In this document: positions 36,253-47,766 of the stretch, one piece after another
Position numbering within the stretch: position 1 is the first letter of the stretch
How the letters are laid out: every line of letters begins with the position of its first letter
Source: PNOJ01 sp016706845
Lineage (GTDB): Bacteria; Krumholzibacteriota; Krumholzibacteriia; LZORAL124-64-63
Reading direction: 5' to 3'
Length of the DNA: 64,000 nt
Assembly: GCA_016706845.1 (NCBI GenBank)
Contig: JADJIV010000006.1
Location: 1-64,000 of the forward strand
Notes under the pieces: model-generated
What the model saw: the letters and a program-made list of their open reading frames with translations, nothing else
Database searches by the model: none
Told to the model about the DNA's origin: nothing
Position numbers and translations under genes: made by a program

Positions 36253-37156
36253 TCACTGCAGATAGGCGTTGATCGCCCCGCCGGTGACCGTGAGCGGCGC
36301 TGTCGCGTTGAGCGGCGGCAGCGCCGCCTCGAAGGAAGCGACCATCCGGTCCGCCGTGAACATCGTGATCGTCATCGTGCCGATGTCCGGTCCGGTGATC
36401 GCGGCCCAGGAATCAGCGGTCCCGGTGCGGATCACGGTCAGGTTCATCTGCGACGGGATACCGTACGCGTTGCCGGCCGCGACGGGGATCTTCGGCGTGA
36501 TCGAGATCGAGTAGGCGGTGTTGTCGGCCCCGGGCTGAAGACGCCGGCGGCGGGCATGAAGCCGACGATCGTCGCCGCGTACCAGGGTGCGCCGCCGACG
36601 GTCGCCACGGCGGTGCTGCCGACGCCGGTGGGCAGCGGCGGCAGTCCCGCGTCGATCGTGATGTCGAAGGCGCCGGCGGTCACCGACCGCGTCGCCGGGA
36701 CGGCGCCGGCCAGAGCATCGGCCGTGAAGTGGAACGTGCCGGCGATCCGCTCGTCGGTGCGCGCGGAGAGGGTGACGAAGCCCGCCGCTCCGCTCAGCGG
36801 CGTCAGCCACGAATCCGTCGACACCATCACGGTGCCGACACCTCCCGGCGTGGTGCCGACGTTGACGCCCAGCGGCTGCGTGGCCGGACCGATGAAAAAC
36901 GAGAGGCTGAGCGTGATGGCCCGGCCGGATGAGGACTGGTACCCCGAGAGCGTGAGGGTGCCGGGGCGCGTGGGCGAGGCGCTGCCCGACACGCCGATCA
37001 GGTTCGTGTCGCTGGCCCACGCCTGGCCGTCGATGGTGGCCGTGAAGGTGTTGTCGCCGCCGCCGCCGTCCGGGCCGGCCGGGTCGTCGCTGCCGCCGCA
37101 GCCCGCGGTGACCAAAGCGGCAGCAGCAGGACGGGCCTGGATGAGCGGATCTTCAC
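36253..37156 (-). CDS. Secreted lipoprotein, beta-rich (two frameshifts)
   Basis: A GTG start at 37156, 6 nt after GGAGGT, gives a signal peptide with lipobox VTAGC once a missing base near 37103 is restored. A second missing base near 36533 (GGGGCC for GGCGCC) joins the N-terminal part to the C-terminal part ending GGAINAYLQ. Adding two bases gives exactly 302 codons. The mature sequence is Gly/Thr/Ser-rich beta, with the phrase DGQAWASDTNLIGVSGS common in DUF6252-like lipoproteins. Function unknown. It converges on the SGNH-like gene. Confidence 0.75.
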
Positions 37157-37337
37157 GAGCGACCTCCGGCAAGGGATGGGGCGAGGAGTCCGCTGCCAGG
37201 TTATGATCGTGATCGGCGATATGCTACTAATACAGTCTATAATTATAACAGATTGTGCGACAATTTATTACATGCTAACTTGGAAACGGCTGCCGATCCG
37301 GCGCGGACCCCGGCGGTCTCATCGACGCCGAGGGGTT

Positions 37338-38012
37338 TCATTCGTTCTTCATCCAGTTGCTGAACAGGGAGACCCGGCCCGGCGGCGGTTCGATTTCGCG
37401 CTTGTCACCGCTGGTGATCGCGGGGACGGCCCGAAAGTCGGCACGGCTGCGTTCCGTGTTGTGCACCACGGTCAGTCCGCCGTGGCCGGCGGACATGGCC
37501 AGGCGGTAGCCCTCGATCGACGCGAGTTCCAGCCGGAACGGGCCCTCCTACCTGCCGGAGATGGCCAGGCCGATGGTGACGATCGTCGCCGGATCGAGGC
37601 GGGGAGGAGATACGTCCGCACGTCCGCTGTGGACGGGAAGGAATGCCGAGAAGGGCAGCTGCAGGTTGTGCCAAGTTCCGGCCTCGGGCGCCAACTCGAA
37701 CTGGTAGTTGGCGTCATTGCCGGCGTGGGTTGTGTGCAGTCGCAGGGAATAGCGTTTGCCGTCGTCCTGGACGCGCAGGGCCAGTTCCGAGTAACTGGAA
37801 AGGTCGAGTTCGCCGGAGCCGAGATGGATCGAAGCGAAGCCGCCGTGATGAGCGAGCGATACGTTGCCCTGGAAGACGCCGATACCGTCCTGGATCGACA
37901 TCTCTCCGCGCGACATGTCGCTCACGACCGGATCGTCGTTGCCGTGCCATGCCGGTGCGTCGCTGTCGAACACGACGAGGGGCTCGCGTTCCGAATGCGG
38001 GTTGAGAATCAT
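37338..38012 (-). pseudogene. CIA30-family protein interrupted by an in-frame TAG
   Basis: The ATG at 38012 follows GGAAGG. The protein matches the complex I intermediate-associated protein 30 family (a galactose-binding-like jelly roll): MSRGEMSIQDGIGVFQGNVS, GGFASIHLGSGELDL and TWHNLQLPFSAFLP. After GLAISGR there is a TAG (plus 37548-37550), and the same frame continues EGPFRLELASIEGYRLAM to a TGA at 37338-37340, as the family requires. CAG to TAG by one C-to-T change would explain it. Total length would be 224 residues. It is a nonsense pseudogene, an error or a readthrough product. Confidence 0.8.
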
Positions 38013-38118
38013 TCACCTTCCTGGCCGATCCCGGTCGCCCGGGCGGGAAGGGGGAATCCCTCCCGCCGGAGTTCCTGCGCACGCTGCGGCGGAGACGGGC
38101 GCTTCGCGCGCCCCGTCA

Positions 38119-38793
38119 TCAGAAGCTGAAGCCCAGGGCCAGCATCGTGGTGAAACCGTTCAGTTCGAATCCGTTCAGGGCGTATTCGGTGTCGTTCAGG
38201 CGGATCTGCTGGTCGCCGAACGAGGGGTTGGCCCACACGTAGCGCCCCTCCAGGCCCAGGAACGCCTTCTGCGAGAGGTTGACGTTGATCCCGGCGCCGG
38301 CATGCATCCCCAGGGTCATGTCGCCTTCGAAGGTGTTGGCGTTGTCGGTTACGTCGAACTTCGTGAAGTAGGCGCCTACTCCGATCTCGCCGTACGGAAA
38401 GATCGCCCCGGCCGGGATGAAGGCCTTGGCGGTCAGCAGCACCGGGATGACGTCGAAATCGGCGTGCTGGATGACGGCCGAGGTCCGCGGCTGGAGGGTG
38501 CCCTTGCCGTTGAAGTACCCCACGCCGAACTCGAGGGCGAGCGTGGGCAGGACGTAGTGCCCGATCGCGATCTCGCCGGCGATGCCCGTCTCGGTGTTGC
38601 TGTCGAAGGTGGTCTCGATGTCGACGTTGTCGAGGTTGAAGGTCTTGCTCGGCGAGTAGATGCCGCCCTTGAGCATCAGGTAGTTGCCCATCGCGGCCGC
38701 TTCGGCATTGAGGGGTGCGAATCCGACCGCGCAGATCGCGATCAGCAGGATCGCCGCGAGACCCGCAATGCCGTTCCCGATATGTCGTCTCAT
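38119..38793 (-). CDS. Outer membrane beta-barrel protein (OmpW-like)
   Basis: This 224-residue protein has a signal peptide (about 1-33, LNAEAA). Eight or so amphipathic strands end in aromatic Phe (ALGFSF), the usual OMP sorting residue. The pattern ALEFGVGYFNG, PYGEIGVGAYFTKF and GLEGRYVWANP fits the OmpW/OprG or generic OMP_b-brl domain. It is preceded by AAGGAG and by a -24/-12-like site at 38826-38841. Confidence 0.88.
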   Translation of the reverse strand: MRRHIGNGIAGLAAILLIAICAVGFAPLNAEAAAMGNYLMLKGGIYSPSKTFNLDNVDIETTFDSNTETGIAGEIAIGHYVLPTLALEFGVGYFNGKGTLQPRTSAVIQHADFDVIPVLLTAKAFIPAGAIFPYGEIGVGAYFTKFDVTDNANTFEGDMTLGMHAGAGINVNLSQKAFLGLEGRYVWANPSFGDQQIRLNDTEYALNGFELNGFTTMLALGFSF

Positions 38794-39129
38794 GGAATTC
38801 TCCTTTCAAAATCCACGAAGGTCGGCGCACGGTCCGTGCCCCCGCCTTCCTGCACGCCCGGGCTTGTTCCCGCGCGCGCCTGTCCGTCCCGATTATTCCG
38901 TCATGCAACAAATGGGCCGCGTCAAACAACTTGAAACTCATTGATATCAATAAACATACGACACTCGTTGAGGTGCGGAGCTCGATCATAATGATGGTGG
39001 AGAGACCATTGTGATGAGGGGGCGAGATGATCGATCCCCGGCTTGGCCACCTGTGCTATGATCGCCCCGAGCCATCGGCCGTCCGAATGGACGGATCGCG
39101 CATCACCAGCTCATAGCAGCAAGCACCCC
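38794..39129. promoter_or_regulatory. Divergent intergenic region with sigma-54-like and extended -10 promoters
   Basis: On the minus strand GGGCACGGACCGTGCG (plus 38826-38841) has the -24/-12 spacing and faces the OMP gene 33 bp away. On the plus strand TGTGCTATGAT (39051-39061) is an extended -10 ahead of the membrane glycosyltransferase-like gene. An AT-rich patch near 38940-38960 lies between them. No gene is seen. Confidence 0.5.
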
Positions 39130-40827
39130 ATGAATATTCGCGCCGCCCTCGACTTCGTCATCCTGTGCTCGCGGCACCCGCTCTGCACGTGCGCGGTGCT
39201 GCTGGTCCTGTGGATGATCCTGCGGCGCCGGTCGGAGGGCAGCGCTGCCGATCAAGGCGCGTCCTGGTCGAGGGCCCGGCCCGTCCTGTTGATCCTCGCG
39301 GCGATCGTGTTCGCCGCGTTCCTGTCGACCAGCATCTGGTACCTGCTCCACGACGGCTACGCCAGCGACGTCGAAGCGATGGTGACCTCGGTCTCCTGGT
39401 GGGTGCAGTCCGGCGGGGCGCTCTACCACTCCCCGGACGCCGACCCGCAGTACAGCGTGCTCTACGGCCCGATGGTCTACCTCGCGACGGGTTTCTGGCT
39501 GGATCTGCTGCACCCCTCGATCATCGCCGCCAAGGTGGGCTCACTGCTGGCGCTCTACCTTTCGGTGATCCTGCTGTACCTGACGATCCGCCGCCTGGTT
39601 TCCGGCACGCTGGCCTTCGGGATGACGGCCGTCGCGCTGCTGCTCTACTGGACCGCCGGCACCTCGGCGATGCTCGTGCGGCCCGATCCCTACATCCTGG
39701 CCGCGGTCTGCCTGGGTCTGTACGCCGCCGGCTCGTCACGGCGCGTCCCCGCCGTCGTCGGCGCTGCCCTCGCGCTCGGTCTGGCGGTGAATCTCAAGAT
39801 CCACGCGGTGCTTTACCTGCTGCCGGTGCTGACGCTGCTCGACGAGCGTCACGGATCCCGCGCTACGTTGGCGGCCCTGGGCCTGGGCGCTGTCGGCATC
39901 GTGGCGCCCTTCGCCCTGCACGACGGCATCTCGCTCGTCAACTACCTGAGCTGGCTCTTCATCGGCACCCGCCACGGGCTGGAACTGGACTACCTGCCGC
40001 ACCTGTTCAGCCGGGCGCTGTTCTTCGCGATCCCCGTGCTCGTGCTGCTTTCGGCCCCGGGCCGGCCCGCTGATCGCCCCTGGATGCGGCGCCAGCTCGT
40101 GATGGCGTGGGCCGCGGGGAACCTGATGGTGATCGTGCTGGCCATGAAGCCCGGCGCCGGCCAGGTGCACCTGCTGCCGATGATCCCCATCAACCTGGTC
40201 TTCGCGGCCCGTCTGTGGCCCGCCGAGGGCATGCGCGGCCTGCTCTTCCCGCAGCGCGGCGCCTCCTGGCGGCTGGGCGCGGTCACGGTCTTCATGATCG
40301 CCGCGGTCATGACGGGCTCCGTCTCGGGCTACCGCAGCGCGCGGCTGGCGAGCTCGCGGATGGAGAACTCCACGGCGATCTCCGCCGACATCCGGGGGAT
40401 CCTCGCCGAGCATCCCGACCGGGCCATCGGCATGGGGTACAGCGGCGACAGCAACTACTTCCACCTGGCCAACCTGCGGCCGCTGCTCACGTTCTCCGGC
40501 AACCCGCTGCTGATCGACGCCGTCTCGCTCATGGACTCGCGCCGCGCCCACCGTCAGATCCCCGAGGCCACGCTCGCCGCCCTCGACGCCGGCGTCATCG
40601 ACCTGTGGCTGGTGCCGCGCGGCCGCCAGCCGTTCCGCCTCGCGAACTGGTACCCGCCCCACGACGACGTCTTCTCGGACGAGGTCCGCGCCCGCTTCTC
40701 CTACCACTACCGGCTGGAAGGCCACTCCCGCTATTTCGATCTCTGGGGCTGGGACCAGTCCGCGGCCCTGGACGGCGTCTTGGTGCAGGCCCCCGCCGGC
40801 TCCTCGCTCGCCACGCTGCTGGAGTGA
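39130..40827 (+). CDS. Large membrane protein, GT39/GT87-like glycosyltransferase
   Basis: This 565-residue protein has about eleven transmembrane segments and a C-terminal soluble domain of about 140 residues. The first periplasmic loop has HDGYASDVEAMVTSVSWWVQ, with Asp-containing motifs typical of polyprenyl-phosphosugar-dependent transferases. The start at 39130 is preferred because the extended -10 at 39056-39061 lies downstream of the alternative start at 39043. The acceptor is unknown. It sits alone between the OMP gene and the decayed IS. Confidence 0.78.
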   Translation: MNIRAALDFVILCSRHPLCTCAVLLVLWMILRRRSEGSAADQGASWSRARPVLLILAAIVFAAFLSTSIWYLLHDGYASDVEAMVTSVSWWVQSGGALYHSPDADPQYSVLYGPMVYLATGFWLDLLHPSIIAAKVGSLLALYLSVILLYLTIRRLVSGTLAFGMTAVALLLYWTAGTSAMLVRPDPYILAAVCLGLYAAGSSRRVPAVVGAALALGLAVNLKIHAVLYLLPVLTLLDERHGSRATLAALGLGAVGIVAPFALHDGISLVNYLSWLFIGTRHGLELDYLPHLFSRALFFAIPVLVLLSAPGRPADRPWMRRQLVMAWAAGNLMVIVLAMKPGAGQVHLLPMIPINLVFAARLWPAEGMRGLLFPQRGASWRLGAVTVFMIAAVMTGSVSGYRSARLASSRMENSTAISADIRGILAEHPDRAIGMGYSGDSNYFHLANLRPLLTFSGNPLLIDAVSLMDSRRAHRQIPEATLAALDAGVIDLWLVPRGRQPFRLANWYPPHDDVFSDEVRARFSYHYRLEGHSRYFDLWGWDQSAALDGVLVQAPAGSSLATLLE

Positions 40828-40834
40828 CCGGGTT

Positions 40835-41781
40835 GATGGTCGTAATGTCCGCCTGGCCCCAGGTCGGACGTCGGGGGCCACTATCACAAGCATGACCACG
40901 GCTGGCGCTTCAAACGCACGGTTACTTCCACAACTCACCGACGTATCCAGCGGTTTCTCGCCTCCACTGCCGCCGCTCTTCACTCCCTGGCTCAAACGGC
41001 CCGACATCCTGCTGACCAAGACCACGGCTGCATGGCCAACCGTCAGATCGCCCGAGATCTGCACGTCGCGCCCTCGACCATCGACCGCCAGCTCAGTCGC
41101 CTCGGCCGGCACTGCCTGCTCTTCCATGCCCAACTCATGCAGTCGGCCAAGCCGGTCGCAAGTTCGCCGACGGCTTCGTCACCTTCGAGCAGTCTGCCGG
41201 AGAAGGACACCGACTTCCGCCCTACTTCTCCGACAGCGAGGTACGCCGTAGCGGGACGAGACCAAGCCCAAAGCGCAAGCGTAACATCTGGAGAAGACCC
41301 ACGGCAGCGGATCCGAAGGCCGTGTACAGACTGAACAGAAGTGGTGACCGACGGTCAACGGCGGTGACGGTCCTGACGACGAGGACCTGAAGGTGTTGCC
41401 CTGCGAGTCAGTCCACCTGGTGACTCGAGCAGGAGCGGCGAGACGCGGGCACCGTTGTTCCCGACAACTTGGCAACTGCTGACTCACGGACCACAACGCG
41501 AGACGATCGCGTGGTAGCGCCGGCAGCGAGTGCGGAGCGGTTGGCGTTCCTGGGGCGGAACTCGAGGGACGGCGGAGAAGGACGAAGCCACCAGGAGTTC
41601 GAGGGGTCTCAGTACGGACTATTGAACGGCGGTTGTTCGTGAGCCCCGAGTTGCCGCCGCTGGGCCAGTACTACTGGCGCGGGATCAGCATGTGGCGCGC
41701 GCGGCACACTGGATGTGATGGGCTGAAAGAACGCCTGCCGTGCCTGTCGGGGCACGGCCGGACACAATCTCGACAGCACAA
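40835..41781 (+). mobile_element. Decayed copy of the neighbouring IS element
   Basis: Plus-strand fragments in several frames match the intact transposase at 42408-43508: HDHGWRFKR, WLKRPDIL, and MANRQIARDLHVAPSTIDRQ near 41032. Later parts are scrambled by indels. The left edge keeps TAATGTCCG near 40847, similar to the intact element's terminus. The right edge is the 48-bp hairpin-bearing end (41734-41781, minus strand), with 43 of 48 bases matching the intact copy at 42345-42392. Orientation is opposite to the intact IS. Confidence 0.8.
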
Positions 41782-41825
41782 CCATTCGGTTGCATGACCG
41801 GGGATGTTGTCGTAGTCTGGCGTCA

Positions 41826-41904
41826 GCCATCGACGATGGCGTCGTCCGCGGGGTGCGAGTCCCCGCGAGGCGAAGGGTGCCGCAACCTGCTCCGGGTCGC
41901 GGCA
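41826..41904 (+). ncRNA. Three consecutive perfect stem-loops in a gene leader (candidate structured RNA)
   Basis: GCCATC-GAC-GATGGC (41826-41840), CGCGGGG-n7-CCCCGCG (41847-41867) and TGCCGC-n15-GCGGCA (41878-41904, with an inner ACC/GGT pair) follow one another in the leader of the small membrane protein gene at 41990. The folds do not match a riboswitch class I can recall. No transcription evidence is available. Confidence 0.35.
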
Positions 41905-41989
41905 GGATCGAGGATGGTCGGGCCGCCATCCAGAGCAAGCGACGGGGATGCCCGTCGCCGTCCGCGATGCGGGCGACTCTGGAGGCGAC

Positions 41990-42343
41990 ATGGCCGGATC
42001 CCGGATCACGACTTCTACCCCCACCCCCGTACAGGAACCCACCGGTTGTCTCGGCGTTGTCGTCCGTCTGTCCTGGCTGGCGATCGGCCCGGCCCTGCTG
42101 TTCGCCCTGACCTTCAAGATCGGGGATACCGGCCGGTTCTCCGCGCTCGATGCCCTGTTCTGGATCGTGGCTGTCGGCATGGTGGCCGTGCGTTACATCG
42201 ACATCGCGCGGCTCGGCGGGCAGAACTCGAATTGCGAGCCGGCTGACATGCGGGATTGGCGGCGGTATTTGTTGGCGGTGGGGCTGGCGGCGGCGGGACT
42301 GTGGATCCTCGCGCACACGCTCTTAGTCGGATTCATGAACTAA
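41990..42343 (+). CDS. Small two-to-three-span membrane protein
   Basis: The ATG at 41990 follows GGAGG at 4 nt. The 117-residue product has hydrophobic helices at about 24-42, 50-68 and 93-113 and no family I recognise. It ends in GFMN-TAA at 42343, and the IS terminus begins 1 bp later, so the insertion may have replaced its original 3' end or landed just past it. Confidence 0.65.
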   Translation: MAGSRITTSTPTPVQEPTGCLGVVVRLSWLAIGPALLFALTFKIGDTGRFSALDALFWIVAVGMVAVRYIDIARLGGQNSNCEPADMRDWRRYLLAVGLAAAGLWILAHTLLVGFMN

Positions 42344-42401
42344 CTTGTGCCGTCGATATTGTGTCCGGTCGTGCCCAGACAGGCACGGCCGGCTCTCTTC
42401 C
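42333..42401 (+). repeat. 69-bp hairpin repeat, copy A (IS 3' end)
   Basis: It aligns without gaps to 43558-43626 with about 15 differences and, in part (48 bp), to the reverse strand of 41734-41781 with 5 differences. It contains the stem CCGGTCGTGCC/GGCACGGCCGG. Stem positions that differ between copies do so in pairs (T72-A85 here is C-G in copy B). Confidence 0.8.
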
Positions 42402-43556
42402 AACTCATCATATCGCGTAGCTCAACTCGTGCCGCCGTTGCCGCGGCAGCACACGCGTACTGATCCGGCGCCAGTAGTACTCGACCCAGCGTGCCGGCAA
42501 CCCGATGCGACTCACGAACAACCGTCGCTCCAGAAGCTCCTGCACGCTAACTCGCTGCTCGAGCATCCCCCTCGCCTGCGCCGGCGTCGGGCTGCCCCGC
42601 ACCTTCTCCCGCCGCCCCTTCATGTAGTTCCGCCACACCAGGAACACCGCCAACCGCTCTGCGCTCGCCTGCCGGCGCTTCGACCATGCGATCGTCTCGC
42701 GTTTGTGATTCGCGCTGCTGTGACGGATCAACAGATCGGCCAGGTTGATCGGGAACAATGGATTGCCGACGTCCCGCCGCTCCTTGCTCGAGGTTACAAG
42801 GTGGGTCGACTCGCATGGCAGGGCCTTCAAGGCTTTCGGATAAACCTTGTGGTCGTCACTCAGCACCGTCACCTGCCGTTGTCCGCCCGTGACCACCTCA
42901 AGCAGGTGGCGTACGTCCTTGTCAACGGCCCTCGGATCCGGCCTGCCGTGCAGGTCCTCCAGCTTCTTGCGCTTGCGCTTCTGGGCTTCGGTCATCGTTC
43001 CGCTGCGGCGCACCTCGCTGTCTGTGAAGTAGGCCAGGAAGTCGGTGTCCCTCTCCACTGCCAGGTGGTGGTGGAAGGGCCAGTACTGCGACTGCTCGAA
43101 GGTGACAAAGCCGTCGATGACGACCTGCGAGGCAGGTTTGGCAGACTGCATTTGCTCAGCGTGGAACAGCAGGCAGTGGCGGCCGAGACGTGCGAGTTGG
43201 CGATCGATGGTGGAAGGAGCGACGTGCAGGTCCCTGGCGATCTGGCGGTTGGCCATGCAGCCGGTGGTCTTGGTCAGCAACTGCTTGAGGATGTCGGGCC
43301 GTTTGAGCCAATAAGAGGTGGCGAAAGTCTGGGTGCTGAAGGAGCGACGGCAGTGAAGGCAGAGAAACCTCTGGATACGCGTTGGGTTGAGTTGTCTACG
43401 GAAGTAGCCGATGCGCTTGAAACGCCAGCCGATGGTCAACTGCTTGTGATATGGGCAGTTGGGATTGGGGCAATGGGGCGGGACGAAGTCCGGATCGTGG
43501 GTATGCATGCCCGGATCGGGGCATGATCCGGGCCGGACATATTTTCAGCGGCACAA
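42345..43556 (-). mobile_element. Intact insertion sequence, 1.2 kb
   Basis: Terminal inverted repeats of 24 bp (42345-42368 and 43533-43556) agree at 19 of 24 positions, beginning TTGTGCCG at each outer end. One transposase gene fills the interior. TCATGAACT occurs directly outside both ends (42333-42341 and 43558-43566), consistent with a target duplication or with repeated insertion next to an older end. The 3' end carries a stem-loop (42365-42392). Confidence 0.8.
42408..43508 (-). CDS. IS transposase with N-terminal zinc ribbon and HTH
   Basis: This 366-residue transposase has an N-terminal four-Cys zinc ribbon (CPNPNC and CLHC), an HTH (CMANRQIARDLHVAPSTIDR) and a DDE-type catalytic core. 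Candidate acidic residues are Asp in VIDGFVTFEQ, Asp in VLSDDHKVYP and Glu in HKRETIAWSKR. The IS family is not certain; the zinc ribbon plus HTH layout recalls IS1/IS1595-type elements. The frame is intact and could be active. A decayed homologue lies 0.7 kb away in opposite orientation. Confidence 0.88.
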   Translation of the reverse strand: MHTHDPDFVPPHCPNPNCPYHKQLTIGWRFKRIGYFRRQLNPTRIQRFLCLHCRRSFSTQTFATSYWLKRPDILKQLLTKTTGCMANRQIARDLHVAPSTIDRQLARLGRHCLLFHAEQMQSAKPASQVVIDGFVTFEQSQYWPFHHHLAVERDTDFLAYFTDSEVRRSGTMTEAQKRKRKKLEDLHGRPDPRAVDKDVRHLLEVVTGGQRQVTVLSDDHKVYPKALKALPCESTHLVTSSKERRDVGNPLFPINLADLLIRHSSANHKRETIAWSKRRQASAERLAVFLVWRNYMKGRREKVRGSPTPAQARGMLEQRVSVQELLERRLFVSRIGLPARWVEYYWRRISTRVLPRQRRHELSYAI

Positions 43557-43557
43557 C

Positions 43558-43626
43558 TCATGAACTGACTTGTGCCGTTGATGCGGAGTCCGGCCGCGCC
43601 CCGTCGGGCGCGGCCGGTGCTCTTTC
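43558..43626 (+). repeat. 69-bp hairpin repeat, copy B (solo IS end)
   Basis: It has the same layout as copy A: TCATGAACTGAC, TTGTGCCG end and a perfect 12-bp stem (43590-43601 with 43606-43617). It lies just outside the intact IS on its transposase-5' side and downstream of the CorA gene. It looks like the remaining end of another IS copy, and may now act as the corA terminator. Confidence 0.75.
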
Positions 43627-43650
43627 AGCCGAGCCGCCCGATAAGTCCGG

Positions 43651-44607
43651 CTACTTCCGCGAACTCGCCTTGGCGTCGTTTCTGGCGATCATCCGCGTCA
43701 TGACGATCCAGGTGACCCACCCGATGAGCACGATGCCCGCCGTGAACAGCCCGTACGAGAGGCGCCAGTCGAGCTTGTGGGTCATCATGCTCCACTCCGA
43801 CATGCCGCCGATGCTGGCGATCAGGTTGAGGGGCAAAAACACGATGTTGATCAGGGTGAGGTTCTTGAGCAGGACGTTCATGTTGTTGTTGACGATCGTG
43901 CCACGGGCGTCCATGAGGCCGCTGAGGACCGAGCTGTAGATGTGGGCCTGCCTCGACGCCTGCCTGTTTTCGAGGATGATGTCGTCCAGCAGTTCGATGT
44001 GCGGTTCGGACATGCCCAGCTTGATGGCCGCGTTGCGGAGTTTGGTGAGGACGGCGCCGTTGCCCTCGATGGCGTCGCTGTAGTAGACGAGGCTCTCGCC
44101 GAGGGCGAACATCTGGAGCAGGTAGCGGTTCTCCATCGAGACGGTGATCTTCCGTTCCAGGTCGCTGCTGATCTGCTTGATGACCCGCAGGTGCTCGACG
44201 TAGTGGTGGATGGTGCGCAGCAGGGTCCCCAGCAGGACATCCGCGGGGCCGCGGGAGTTGCGGAACTCCCTGGCGGAGAACTGCATGGCGCCGTCGCTCA
44301 TCACGAACGCCACCTGGTTCTCCGTCAGCACGATGCCGACCGAGTATACGCCGAGTTGGCTGGGGTCCTGGCCCTGGGCGTTTTTGGGCGCCTTCCACAC
44401 GATGAAGGTGTTGGTGCCGGCCGTCTCGAGGCGTGCGACCTCCTCGGTGTCGAGCGCCGAGTCCAAATCGTAGGGGTCGAGGTCGTACCGCTCCAGGATG
44501 TGCGCCTTCTCGTTCTCGTCCGGCGCCACGAAGACGTGGATCTGGGCGGCCTCATCGGAAGTTTCACGGATCCCCCGCGCCTGGTCGATGGCGTAGCGAG
44601 TGTGCAT
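43651..44607 (-). CDS. CorA-family divalent cation transporter with GMS in place of GMN
   Basis: This 318-residue protein has the CorA layout: soluble alpha/beta N-domain, long helix (about 170-245) and two C-terminal membrane helices (about 246-266 and 282-305). The signature loop after TM1 reads IGGMSEWSM, so the usual GMN selectivity motif (268-270) is GMS. GMN is essential for Mg transport in studied CorA proteins; variants occur in ZntB-like members. Ion preference is therefore uncertain. It starts 6 bp after the P-type ATPase stop, so the two are one operon. Confidence 0.9.
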   Translation of the reverse strand: MHTRYAIDQARGIRETSDEAAQIHVFVAPDENEKAHILERYDLDPYDLDSALDTEEVARLETAGTNTFIVWKAPKNAQGQDPSQLGVYSVGIVLTENQVAFVMSDGAMQFSAREFRNSRGPADVLLGTLLRTIHHYVEHLRVIKQISSDLERKITVSMENRYLLQMFALGESLVYYSDAIEGNGAVLTKLRNAAIKLGMSEPHIELLDDIILENRQASRQAHIYSSVLSGLMDARGTIVNNNMNVLLKNLTLINIVFLPLNLIASIGGMSEWSMMTHKLDWRLSYGLFTAGIVLIGWVTWIVMTRMIARNDAKASSRK

Positions 44608-44613
44608 TCTTCT

Positions 44614-47254
<2,641 letters not shown>

Positions 47255-47352
47255 GAGGCCTCCGGCGGGTGTCCGGGGTCGCGGGGCGGCGTTCGGGCCG
47301 CGGCGTCCGAGGGACAGCCGCGGCCCATGATATCCGATCGGCGTCCGGCAAT

Positions 47353-47745
47353 CTACTCCGTCGTCCTGCCGTCGAATTGCTCGGTGTCGGCTTCCGCGTC
47401 GTCGCGGGTGTGGTGGACGACGCCGTCGCGGTGGTTCGGCGGCGCGTAGAGCGTGTAGAGCTTCAGCGGCATGGTGCCGGTATTGACGATGTTGTGATTG
47501 GTTCCCGCCGGCACGAGCATGGCGAATCCGGCGCGGATCTCCGTGCGGTCGCCGTTGAGCACGGCGGCGCCGGCCCCTTCCTCCACCCGGAAGAACTGGT
47601 CCAGCTTGTGCACTTCCATCCCGATCTCTTCGCCGGGCTTCAGAGCCATGACGACGAGTTGGCAGTTGGTGGCGGTGTAGAGCACCCGCCTGAAATCCTC
47701 GTTGTCGACGGTAAGATCCTCGATGTTCTGCACGAATCCCTTCAT
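47353..47745 (-). CDS. Cupin-domain protein
   Basis: This 130-residue single cupin has motif 1 GEEIGMEVHKLDQFFRVEEG and motif 2 PAGTNHNIVNTG, with metal-binding His and Glu present. The family includes isomerases, dioxygenases and storage-type proteins; this type (MKGFVQNIEDLT start) is a small stand-alone stress-associated cupin. The ATG at 47745 follows AGGAGGTG. It starts 21 bp after the alpha/beta hydrolase stop, so both are one operon. Confidence 0.92.
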   Translation of the reverse strand: MKGFVQNIEDLTVDNEDFRRVLYTATNCQLVVMALKPGEEIGMEVHKLDQFFRVEEGAGAAVLNGDRTEIRAGFAMLVPAGTNHNIVNTGTMPLKLYTLYAPPNHRDGVVHHTRDDAEADTEQFDGRTTE

Positions 47746-47766
47746 CGCGACACCTCCTGTCCGCAA

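Noticed and set aside
42333..43569. TCATGAACTrAC as a simple target-site duplication of the intact IS
   Set aside because: The similarity continues past the IS end for 57 more bases (copy B), so it belongs to a longer repeated IS end, not just a target duplication.
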